Positions 1 through 6,051 of a stretch of 8,475 nucleotides of DNA are shown piece by piece. Under the pieces are notes generated by a model. That model searched no databases and had not been told where the DNA came from. It was given only the letters and a program-made list of their open reading frames with translations. The DNA comes from Rhodospirillales bacterium. Its GTDB lineage: Bacteria > Pseudomonadota > Alphaproteobacteria > ATCC43930 > CGMCC-115725. The position numbers were made by a program, and so were the translations under genes. Location of the stretch: contig JAATGI010000414.1 in assembly GCA_015654725.1 (NCBI GenBank), positions 1 to 8,475 on the forward strand, given 5' to 3'. Numbering within the stretch: position 1 is the first letter of the stretch; every line of letters starts with the position of its first letter.

Positions 1-47
1 CCGGCGCCCCATCCCGATGCGGCGCCGATCAAGGCAATCGCGTTCAA
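1..47 (-). CDS. Possible N-terminus of a leftward gene, arginase/ureohydrolase-like (partial, weak)
   Basis: Reading leftward from a TTG at 47-45, the frame stays open to the window edge and gives a short peptide beginning LNAIALIGAASGWGA. A hydrophobic strand followed by a Gly/Ala-rich turn resembles the first beta strand of arginase/agmatinase-family proteins (IxLIGxPxxxG), but 15 residues are far too few to prove it. The frame is also open upstream, with a GTG at about 89-87 as an alternative start, and no strong Shine-Dalgarno is visible. Third codon positions are GC-rich, but so are those of the opposite-strand frame 1-66. If real, it is divergent from the ATCase gene and the 149-bp spacer would carry both promoters. 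Confidence 0.22.
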   Translation of the reverse strand, partial: MNAIALIGAASGWGA

Positions 48-196
48 TTCGTCAGCTCGCTTCTGAGTAGGTGGTCCAATCGCCACGCGGCGAGGCCATC
101 GATTTAGAATTCTCCCGGACGATGTCAATGCGCCGCGCGCCACGGATTGAAGATTTGTCTCGCGAGCCTGAGTCTGTTAAGCGTCGTCCGCGGCGC
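48..196. other. Leader or intergenic region upstream of the ATCase gene
   Basis: This stretch precedes the chosen ATCase start and contains AT-richer patches (around 108-122 and 146-180) that contrast with the GC-rich flanks, as expected for a promoter or leader. The ATCase frame is open through it back to a GTG at 71, with ATGs at 122 and 128. The encoded residues there are basic and unlike known ATCase N-termini, so I treat it as non-coding. I cannot pick out convincing -35/-10 hexamers, an attenuator hairpin or a leader peptide. Confidence 0.4.
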
Positions 197-1453
197 ATGA
201 AACAAGACATCGTCACCATCGGCGATCTTTCCAATCGCGAGATCGAGGAGGTCTTCGATTTCGCCGACCGGTATTTGGCGGACATGGCCGGAAGCAAGCC
301 GTATCAGATTCGCGGTAAGCTCGCGATAGCGAATCGCTTCTTGATGACGAGCCTGTTTTACGAGCCCTCGACACGCACCCGGTTTTCCTTCGAGGCGGCG
401 ATGACGCGATTGGGCGGCACCGTGCTGGGCGCCGTCGATCCGGCGACCAGTTCCGCCGCCAAGGGCGAAAGCATCCTCGATACCGGGCGGGTGATGGAGA
501 ATTACGCCGATGTCATCGTCCTGCGTCATCCCGCGGAAGGCGCCGCCCGCGCGCTCGCCGAGCATGTCGAGGTGCCGGTCATCAATGGCGGCGACGGCCG
601 CCACGAGCATCCGACGCAGACCCTGTGCGATCTCTACACGCTCCGGCGCGAGAACAAGACGCTGCAAGATTTGAACGTGCTGCTGGTCGGCGATTTGAAG
701 AACGGCCGCACCGTCCATTCGCTGGTGTACGCGTTGGCGCGCTTCAAATCGAACATCATCACCATGCCGGCCAAGGGGCTGGAACTGCCCGAGTCCGTCA
801 GCCGGCGGCTGCGCGAGGAGTATGGCGTGGTGCCGATGCCGCGCGACGCGGTGTTCGACGCCGCGCAAACGCACCGGCCGCCGGTCGCCGATATCGACGT
901 CGTGTATGTCGCCCCGGGCAGCAGCCTCCAGCAGCAGACCGCGAAGGGGAAGATCAAGATCGAAGGCGAGTGGGACAGTCTCGACGACGCCCCGACCGTC
1001 AATTTCGATGTCTGCTACGTCACGCGGCTCCAGGGCGAGCGCCTGTCGCCCGGCGCCCGCATCCGTTATCCCGTCATCAACCGGAAATTCCTCAAGGACA
1101 GGGAATTCGCCGACACCAAGGTGCTGCATCCCTTGCCGCGCGTGAACGAGCTGGACGCCGATCTCGACGCCGATCCGCGCGCGGTCTATTTCAAGCAGGC
1201 GGCTTACGGCGTGCCGGTGCGCATGGCCCTCATCTCGAAGGTGCTGGGGCTGGCGCCGTTCGCGGCCCCGCGCGAGACCGCTCAACCCTATCCGATCTAT
1301 TCGGGCGGGCGGGAGACGGTCTGCGCCAATGAGCGATGCATTACCCGGCTGGCGAGCGAGAGGAACCAGCTCCGGGCCAAATTCTGGCTGGTGAAGCCGG
1401 CGCCGCGGCTGTTGCGCTGCTGCTATTGCGAGACCGAATTCCCGCTCGGCTGA
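197..1453 (+). CDS. pyrB: Aspartate carbamoyltransferase (PyrB) with C-terminal PyrI-like zinc module
   Basis: It should join carbamoyl phosphate and L-aspartate to make N-carbamoyl-aspartate, the committed step of pyrimidine synthesis, in the cytoplasm. With ATG 197 as residue 1 (418 aa), it shows the carbamoyl-phosphate motif STRTRFSFE (58-66), a loop lysine K89, RHPxEGAAR (110-118), HPTQTLCDLYT (138-148), GDLKNGRTVHS (165-175, R171), the aspartate-binding TRLQGER (276-282, R277) and HPLPRVNE (311-318). Start 197 places VTIGDLS where E. coli PyrB has its N-terminus; no clear Shine-Dalgarno supports it, and GTG 71 or ATG 122 remain possible. It is about 100 residues longer than E. coli PyrB. 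The extra length is an insertion of about 45 residues near 221-268 and a tail with C376-x4-C381 and C408-x2-C411 (CYCETEF) that resembles the zinc site of the regulatory subunit PyrI. The PyrI nucleotide-binding domain is absent. No pyrC lies nearby. It converges on the MgtC-like gene with a 7-bp gap. Confidence 0.9.
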   Translation: MKQDIVTIGDLSNREIEEVFDFADRYLADMAGSKPYQIRGKLAIANRFLMTSLFYEPSTRTRFSFEAAMTRLGGTVLGAVDPATSSAAKGESILDTGRVMENYADVIVLRHPAEGAARALAEHVEVPVINGGDGRHEHPTQTLCDLYTLRRENKTLQDLNVLLVGDLKNGRTVHSLVYALARFKSNIITMPAKGLELPESVSRRLREEYGVVPMPRDAVFDAAQTHRPPVADIDVVYVAPGSSLQQQTAKGKIKIEGEWDSLDDAPTVNFDVCYVTRLQGERLSPGARIRYPVINRKFLKDREFADTKVLHPLPRVNELDADLDADPRAVYFKQAAYGVPVRMALISKVLGLAPFAAPRETAQPYPIYSGGRETVCANERCITRLASERNQLRAKFWLVKPAPRLLRCCYCETEFPLG

Positions 1454-1460
1454 CACGCGC

Positions 1461-2135
1461 TTACATCTGCGAGCGCGAGATCTCGCGGATGCCGGGCAGC
1501 ATCTCCAGCTCGCTGACGATGTTGGCGATGTCGGCGGCGGAGAGCCGCGTCACGCTGATGGCGATGTCGTCAAAGGCCGGATCCTCCGACGGTATCGAGA
1601 CATAGCGCGTGATCCGCCGCGCGCGATAGCCGAGCGTCCGGTTGAGCGCGTCCACCGACATCTGGCCGTGCTCGGCCTTGAAGCGGATTTCGTGGCTGTT
1701 GTGCCGCCGCTGATACTTTTCCTCGAGCGGCTTGATGCCGGCGAGGATGATCAATATGACGACGGTGGCGGCGACCGCTTCGATATAAAGCCCGGCGCCG
1801 ACCGCGAGGCCGATCGCGGCCACCGTCCATAGGCTCGCCGCGGTGGTCAGGCCGCGCACCACCTCGCCGCGCAGCAGGATCGAGCCGGCGCCAAGAAAGC
1901 CGATTCCCGACACCACCTGCGCCGCGACCCGCGAGGGGTCGAGGATCACGTCCTTGCCGATAACCTCGGTGAAGCCGTAAGCCGACACGATCATCACCAG
2001 GCAGGAGCCGACGCTCACCAGCATATGCGTGCGCAAACCGGCCGCCCACACCAGCCGTTCGCGCTCGGCGCCGATCACGCTGCCGAGCGCGGCGGCGACC
2101 AAAAGCCGGATCACCAATTGCCAGTCGGGTAACAT
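1461..2135 (-). CDS. MgtC/SapB family inner-membrane protein
   Basis: This 224-aa protein matches the MgtC/SapB family. In order it has an N-terminal hydrophobic segment with GSVIGAERE (18-26), GLRTHMLVSVGSC (33-45), the signature GIGFLGAGSIL (77-87), GLTTAASLW (95-103) and two further hydrophobic stretches (about 104-116 and 118-134). A soluble C-terminal part (about 145-224) ends in SAADIANIVSELEMLPGIREIS, which looks like the beta-alpha-beta of an ACT-like domain. In Salmonella, MgtC is linked to growth in low Mg2+ and to modulation of the F1Fo ATPase. Most family members outside pathogens have no proven role, so no symbol is given. The start codon follows a modest GAGAG. A divergent 226-bp spacer separates it from the membrane-protein gene at 2362, and its stop lies 7 bp from that of the ATCase gene. 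Confidence 0.88.
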   Translation of the reverse strand: MLPDWQLVIRLLVAAALGSVIGAERERLVWAAGLRTHMLVSVGSCLVMIVSAYGFTEVIGKDVILDPSRVAAQVVSGIGFLGAGSILLRGEVVRGLTTAASLWTVAAIGLAVGAGLYIEAVAATVVILIILAGIKPLEEKYQRRHNSHEIRFKAEHGQMSVDALNRTLGYRARRITRYVSIPSEDPAFDDIAISVTRLSAADIANIVSELEMLPGIREISRSQM

Positions 2136-2361
2136 CTCTCGGCGCGCCGTCGCTCCTTCGGGCCGGCCAGGGCGTCGCGACCCGTATTCGGTGCGGTTTG
2201 TTCCTGAGAAGGGGTGACGTCAAGAATAAATTTGGCCGCCGTTAGCCCGGTCGACAGCCGACATTCGCGCGCCGTATCGACTCAGCCCGGCGCTTCCGCC
2301 ATCATTCTCGGCAAGTCCGTCCCGAGGTTACAAGACGACGGATCGAAAGCGCGAGGGGACG

Positions 2362-3228
2362 ATGCCTATCAAGATTCCGTTCTGGAAGACGGTCGGCGAC
2401 GCGTACCGCTTCGTCTTTGGTGATTTGCCGCGTTTCGCGCGAGCGAGCGCGGCATGGATCGCGACGATTCTGTTGCTCTTTATTGTCGTGGTCGCGGTTT
2501 TGGGCTTCGCGATTTTCCAGCAGGGCCAGGCCTTCGGCGCGTCCGCGCATCTCGGCGCCGGTCCGATCGTCTTGCTGGCGATTTTCGGTCTCTACGTCTT
2601 CGCCAGCAATATCGCCTTCACCGTGGCATGGCATCGTGTCGTGTTGCTCGGCGAGGCGCTCGGCTTGCTGGGCACGTTGCGGTTTCGCGGCAGAGAGTGG
2701 CGGTTCTTCGGTTACTCGCTGTTGATCGGATTGTTGGGGGTGGTCGCGTTCGTGGTCGCGTTCCTGATCGGATTTGGCGTCGGCTTTCTGGTCGGGGCCG
2801 CGATCGGGTCCGGGGTTTTGACGATCGCGGCGCGCACCGTGCTCGTTATTGTCCTGTTCGTGACCCTGACGCCGTTCCTGACGCGGTTTGTGCTCGGCCT
2901 GCCAGCGATCGCGGTCGAGGAGCCGCGCGGGGTGCTTCGCCGCTCCTGGCGGCGCGGCCGGCACAATGGTTGGCGGCTGTTCTGGGGCTTCTTGCTGTGC
3001 AGCCTGCCGCTCGGCGTGCTCGCCGCGTTGTGTTCGGTGGCGGAGCGGTACGTGACGCCGGCCGCCGCTTCGGGCGGCGCTGGGTGGATCATCGGCCTGG
3101 TCCTGGATTTCGTTCTGTTCGCGCTCAACATCATCGCGAATTATCTCGGGGTGGCGATCACCGTTTCGTTTCTGTCGATGTCCTATCGCCGCCTGACGCG
3201 CTACGAGACCGACGCGCCGGTCGGTTAA
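2362..3228 (+). CDS. Multi-pass inner-membrane protein of unknown function
   Basis: The 288-aa product is strongly hydrophobic, with about six predicted helices near residues 31-52, 66-90, 117-145, 155-182, 205-225 and 242-270. The short amphipathic N-terminus (FWKTVGDAYRFVF) and the segment LGLPAIAVEEPRGVLRRSWRR followed by NGWRLFWGFLL recall the layout of YciC-like or GPDPase-membrane-domain-like proteins, where an 'LALPAxxxE...SWxLTxGNxWRL' pattern links helices. This is a resemblance from memory, not a proven assignment. There is no catalytic motif and no signal peptide beyond the first helix. A good Shine-Dalgarno (GAGGGG, 2353-2358) sits 3 nt before the ATG. The persulfide dioxygenase gene follows on the same strand after 69 bp, so co-transcription is possible, but nothing links their functions. 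Confidence 0.8.
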   Translation: MPIKIPFWKTVGDAYRFVFGDLPRFARASAAWIATILLLFIVVVAVLGFAIFQQGQAFGASAHLGAGPIVLLAIFGLYVFASNIAFTVAWHRVVLLGEALGLLGTLRFRGREWRFFGYSLLIGLLGVVAFVVAFLIGFGVGFLVGAAIGSGVLTIAARTVLVIVLFVTLTPFLTRFVLGLPAIAVEEPRGVLRRSWRRGRHNGWRLFWGFLLCSLPLGVLAALCSVAERYVTPAAASGGAGWIIGLVLDFVLFALNIIANYLGVAITVSFLSMSYRRLTRYETDAPVG

Positions 3229-3297
3229 ATCGGTCCGGCTTCTCGACTTGCGCCTCCGCTTTCGCCATGATCGCGCATCGACCCAAGCGGGGGCCAC

Positions 3298-4323
3298 ATG
3301 ATCTTCGAGCAAATCGCGACCGGCGGCTGCCAGTCCTATCTGGTCGGTTGCGCCGATACCCGCGTCGCCGCGTTGATCGATCCGGAAATCCGTCAGATCG
3401 ATCACTATCTCGCGCTGGCGTCGCAGGCGGGCGTGCGTCTCCATTACGTCATCGACACGCACACCCATGCCGATCATTTTTCGGCGGCGAAACAGTTGGG
3501 CGAGAGCTTGCGCGTCCCGGTGGTGATGCATTACGAAAGCCCGGCGCCGTTCGCCGGGCTGCGGCTCGATGACGGCGACATGCTGGCGGTCGGCAAGCTC
3601 CGGCTCCACGCCATCCACACGCCGGGCCATACGCGGGATTCGATGTGTCTGGTTGCGGAGGACCGCGTCTTCACCGGCGACACGCTCCTGATCGGCGCCA
3701 CCGGCCGCTCCGACCTTCCGACCGGCGACCCCGACCAGCTGTTCGACAGCCTGTTCGGCAAACTGTTGAAGCTCGATCCGGCGCTCATGGTCTATCCCGC
3801 GCACGACTATAAGGGCCGTTCGCACACCACTATCGCGGCCGGGCTCGCGAACAACCCGCGCCTACAAAAACGCGAGCGCGGCGAATTCACCGACATGATG
3901 CGGCATCTGAATCTGACGGCGCCGGATCACATCACCGAGGCGCTGCGCACCAATATGAGCGGCGGCAAGACGGTGACGCAATTGCTGGCCGAGGCCGGGG
4001 CCACGGTGCCGTTCATGGCGATGAGCGAGCTCAACGCGCGGCTCGCCGCGCGCGCCAACGATTTCATGGTGCTCGATGTCCGCGAGAAGGGCGCCTATGA
4101 TTCGGGCCACATCCCTGGCGCCAGGCATTTGCCGCGCGGCCAGCTTGAATTGCGCGTCAATGACGACTTGCCGGACCCGACCGTGCGCATCGTGGTGGCT
4201 TGCGAGTTCGGCAAAATCTCGACCCTTGCCGCCGCGACCCTGCGTCAGCTTGGCTATATGCGCGCGGCGGCGCTTGACGGCGGCATGAAGGCGTGGCGCG
4301 AGGGCGGCTTCCCGCTGGAATAA
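3298..4323 (+). CDS. Persulfide dioxygenase-rhodanese fusion (ETHE1-like metallo-beta-lactamase fold)
   Basis: The N-terminal half (1 to about 190) is an ETHE1-type metallo-beta-lactamase domain. It has THTHADH (54-60), HTPGHT (107-112), FTGDTLLIGATGRSD (125-139) and VYPAHDYKG (165-173), ending in NNPRL. By family precedent the mononuclear iron would be held by H55, H111 and D128, and R137 matches the arginine that contacts glutathione persulfide. Such enzymes oxidise GSSH to sulfite and GSH. The C-terminal rhodanese domain (about 242-341) has VLDVREKGAYDSGHIPGA and the loop ACEFGKIST, whose C302 is the expected persulfide-carrying cysteine; it could interconvert sulfite/thiosulfate and GSSH. 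The same domain order is known in proteobacterial PDO-rhodanese fusions such as that of Burkholderia phytofirmans. The ATG follows a GGGGG run. Other MBL hydrolases are less likely given the full ETHE1 motif set. Confidence 0.88.
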   Translation: MIFEQIATGGCQSYLVGCADTRVAALIDPEIRQIDHYLALASQAGVRLHYVIDTHTHADHFSAAKQLGESLRVPVVMHYESPAPFAGLRLDDGDMLAVGKLRLHAIHTPGHTRDSMCLVAEDRVFTGDTLLIGATGRSDLPTGDPDQLFDSLFGKLLKLDPALMVYPAHDYKGRSHTTIAAGLANNPRLQKRERGEFTDMMRHLNLTAPDHITEALRTNMSGGKTVTQLLAEAGATVPFMAMSELNARLAARANDFMVLDVREKGAYDSGHIPGARHLPRGQLELRVNDDLPDPTVRIVVACEFGKISTLAAATLRQLGYMRAAALDGGMKAWREGGFPLE

Positions 4324-4324
4324 G

Positions 4325-5587
4325 CTACAAATCGAAGTCTTGCATCGGCAGGCCGAAATGGGCCTGGGCGATGCGCGTCGCGGCGAAATCCGGCTGATGC
4401 ACCGGGTTGTTGCGGAAGCTGGCGAAGTCGCGGAAGAAGCGCTGCATCGGCTGGCCGTCGCGGATGCTCGCCGTGCTCGAGGCACGGAACAGATCGTAGC
4501 CCGCTTCCCAGGCAATGCGCGACGCTTGGTGCTGCATGCCCATCAGCAGCATCGCCTCGGCATTGGTGAATCGGCCGGTGCCGTCCGCGCGTGCCTCGCC
4601 GTATTCGACATAACGCTCGCCGGTGCGCAGCAGGATGGCTTCCGCGGCGTTGGTCATGGCGAGCGCCAGGCCGAAGATGCGCTGCCAATCGTGATGCTCG
4701 TATTTGAAGATCGGCTTGGCGGACAGCAGCGGCCGCGTCGTCTTGATATGCTTCTCGAACTCCTCGAGCGCTCCCCAGGCGGCCCCGACTTGCGAGCAGG
4801 CAAGTTCGCCGGCCCCGAACGCCATGAAGATGCCGTTATACATCGGGTTGCCGTGGACCTTCATTCCCACCGTGGTGCCGGCGCCCTCGTCGCCGAAAAT
4901 GGTCTCGTCGACGAAATCCTCCGGGATGAGCGCGTCCTTGATGACGACGCTGTTGGAGCCGCTGCCGCGCAGGCCGAACATGTCGTGCCAATCGTCGAGC
5001 ATTTCGAATTGCTCGCGCGGCACCACCACGGTGACGAGCTTGCGCGTCGGGCCGCCGGGATGGGAGCCTTTGAGCGGCGCGAGGCCCATGAAATGCGTCG
5101 AATAGGGCACGCCCGAGCAATAGCGCCATTTGCCGCTGACGCGATAACCGCCGGGAACGGCGACGCATTCGGCATCGGGCGACGGGCCGCTCGGAGAATA
5201 AGGGGCGATGAAATGCCCGTCCGGTCCGAATATTTTGGCCTGCGCCGCCGCGTCGAAATTGCTTCCGATCTGGAGCGCATGGCCGGAGGCGAGGCAGAGG
5301 CACCAGCCGATGCCGGGATCGCCGGCCGCGATCTGGACCATCACCTGGAAGAAGGTGCGGATGTCGAACTCGTAGCCGCCGAAGCGCCGCGGTTGCAGGC
5401 AGCGATAGAAACCGGCCTTGACGAATTCGCGGTGCAGCGCCTCCGAATAATAGCCGCGATCCTCGGCGGCGGCGGCTTCCTCGCGCACCAGCGGGCGTAG
5501 CGCGCGGGCGCGCGCGATCATCTCTCGCGGCGTGAGATCAGGTTCCGGTACCGGCACATGGGCGGGCTTGGTCGCGGTTTGAGTCAT
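4325..5587 (-). CDS. Flavin-dependent monooxygenase, acyl-CoA-dehydrogenase fold (HsaA/HpaB-like group)
   Basis: This 420-aa protein belongs to the acyl-CoA-dehydrogenase superfamily, but its features fit the two-component flavin hydroxylases (group D, such as HsaA) better than true dehydrogenases. In order: an N-terminal helical part with LQPRRFGGYE (64-73) and GDPGIGWCLCLASGH (89-103), a middle beta domain with GGYRVSGKWRYCSGV (146-160) and GLRGSGSNSVV (205-215), and a C-terminal helical bundle ending QRFFRDFASFRNNPVHQ (382-398). It would use reduced FMN or FAD from a separate reductase, which is not in this window. Substrate is unknown; aromatic or polycyclic compounds are typical. Start 5587 is chosen because a strong Shine-Dalgarno lies 8 nt upstream; the frame runs on to 5713, but that part overlaps the DUF488 gene. 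It is last in the CoA-transferase-DUF488 operon and has a palindrome just upstream that may be its own operator. Confidence 0.82.
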   Translation of the reverse strand: MTQTATKPAHVPVPEPDLTPREMIARARALRPLVREEAAAAEDRGYYSEALHREFVKAGFYRCLQPRRFGGYEFDIRTFFQVMVQIAAGDPGIGWCLCLASGHALQIGSNFDAAAQAKIFGPDGHFIAPYSPSGPSPDAECVAVPGGYRVSGKWRYCSGVPYSTHFMGLAPLKGSHPGGPTRKLVTVVVPREQFEMLDDWHDMFGLRGSGSNSVVIKDALIPEDFVDETIFGDEGAGTTVGMKVHGNPMYNGIFMAFGAGELACSQVGAAWGALEEFEKHIKTTRPLLSAKPIFKYEHHDWQRIFGLALAMTNAAEAILLRTGERYVEYGEARADGTGRFTNAEAMLLMGMQHQASRIAWEAGYDLFRASSTASIRDGQPMQRFFRDFASFRNNPVHQPDFAATRIAQAHFGLPMQDFDL

Positions 5588-5595
5588 TCTGTTTT

Positions 5596-5602
5596 CTCCC
5601 TC
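5596..5602 (-). promoter_or_regulatory. Ribosome binding site fixing the monooxygenase start
   Basis: On the minus strand, GAGGGAG lies 8 nt before the ATG at 5587. It is the best Shine-Dalgarno among the minus-strand genes here and rules out the longer in-frame starts. It lies wholly in the 23-nt gap after the DUF488 stop, so the monooxygenase can be translated independently of that gene. Confidence 0.75.
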
Positions 5603-5606
5603 GGCA

Positions 5607-5632
5607 AAAATTACACTCGCGCGTGTAAATTT
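5607..5632. promoter_or_regulatory. 26-bp AT-rich near-palindrome, candidate repressor operator
   Basis: The arms AAAATTACAC (5607-5616) and GTGTAAATTT (5623-5632) are inverted repeats with 9 of 10 positions matching, around a 6-bp GC core (TCGCGC). The inner 18 bp, TTACAC-6-GTGTAA, is exact in its arms. It overlaps the last codons and stop of the DUF488 gene and ends 20 bp before the monooxygenase ATG. Size, symmetry and AT-rich arms in a GC-rich genome suit a dimeric helix-turn-helix site such as a TetR-family operator. No regulator gene is present in the window, so the assignment is inference. Confidence 0.45.
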
Positions 5633-6051
5633 ACCACCTTCGCCGCGCCGCGCTTGCGCGCTTCCTCGGCGACGATGGAGCGATGGCACAGCGCCGGATC
5701 GGCCTCGAAACAAACCAGGCAGGCGCGCTTGCCCTTGACCAGATCGACCAGCTCGGCGAGCGCCAACTCTTGATGTGCGAGATATTTCTCGAACGCGACG
5801 CGCAGCGCGGCGAAATCGCCGTCGCGCTTATAGCGGGCGCGGATCGGTTTGGGCGTGCCGAGCGCCACGCGATGGGCGTAACCGATGCCTTCCTTTTCCA
5901 ACGTCTTGGCAAGGGCTTTCTTGGAGAAACTAGGCTTGCGCGACAGCGGCAACGCCCGAACATCGACCACCAGCTCGATCTTGGCGCGCTTCAACGCCGC
6001 GACGAAATCCTCGATCGCCGATCCTTCATAACCGAGCGTGTAGAGGGGCAT
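5611..6051 (-). CDS. DUF488 family protein
   Basis: This 146-aa protein shows the hallmarks of DUF488: the opening LYTLGYEG (3-10), the conserved VVDVRALPLSRKPSFSK (28-44), and the cysteine-rich segment CLVCFEADPALCHRS (111-125) containing C111, C114, C122, H123 and R124. The biochemical role of the family is not established. The conserved Arg, Cys and His residues suggest a small-molecule or nucleic-acid active site, but this is inference. The ATG shares one base with the TGA of the CoA-transferase gene (TGATG), a form of translational coupling, and the monooxygenase gene starts 23 nt after the stop. The frame is open well upstream, but that part lies inside the CoA-transferase gene and lacks family resemblance, so 6051 is the start. 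Nothing ties it mechanistically to its two neighbours beyond operon membership. Confidence 0.88.
   Translation of the reverse strand: MPLYTLGYEGSAIEDFVAALKRAKIELVVDVRALPLSRKPSFSKKALAKTLEKEGIGYAHRVALGTPKPIRARYKRDGDFAALRVAFEKYLAHQELALAELVDLVKGKRACLVCFEADPALCHRSIVAEEARKRGAAKVVNLHARV

Noticed and set aside
1..66. Plus-strand frame ending at TGA 64-66 (peptide end ...AIAFNSSARF), possible C-terminus of an upstream gene
   Set aside because: Open by chance over only 21 codons and not resembling any C-terminus I know. It competes with the minus-strand reading, and neither can be settled without more sequence.
71..196. Extended ATCase N-terminus from GTG 71 or ATG 122
   Set aside because: The extra residues are Arg-rich and unlike ATCase N-termini. 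The family alignment begins at about residue 3 of the ATG 197 product. Not fully excluded because no strong Shine-Dalgarno precedes 197.
125..1456. Long minus-strand open frame (443 codons) opposite the ATCase gene
   Set aside because: It is the antisense shadow of a GC-rich gene: Arg/His/Ala/Asp-rich, no recognisable motifs, and fully covered by a well-supported plus-strand gene.
1474..1487. Perfect 14-bp palindrome CGCGAGATCTCGCG near the ATCase/MgtC convergent junction
   Set aside because: It lies inside the MgtC-family coding sequence (codons for REISR), has no loop and no T tract, and is explained by codon use; it is not a credible terminator or site.
2302..3825. 507-codon minus-strand open frame across the membrane protein and persulfide dioxygenase genes
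   Set aside because: It spans two real genes and the gap between them. The translation is low-complexity Arg/Gln/Asp-rich sequence typical of a codon-bias shadow.
4340..5500. 386-codon plus-strand frame opposite the monooxygenase
   Set aside because: No family resemblance, composition of a shadow frame, and the opposite strand carries clear acyl-CoA-dehydrogenase-fold motifs and a good ribosome binding site.
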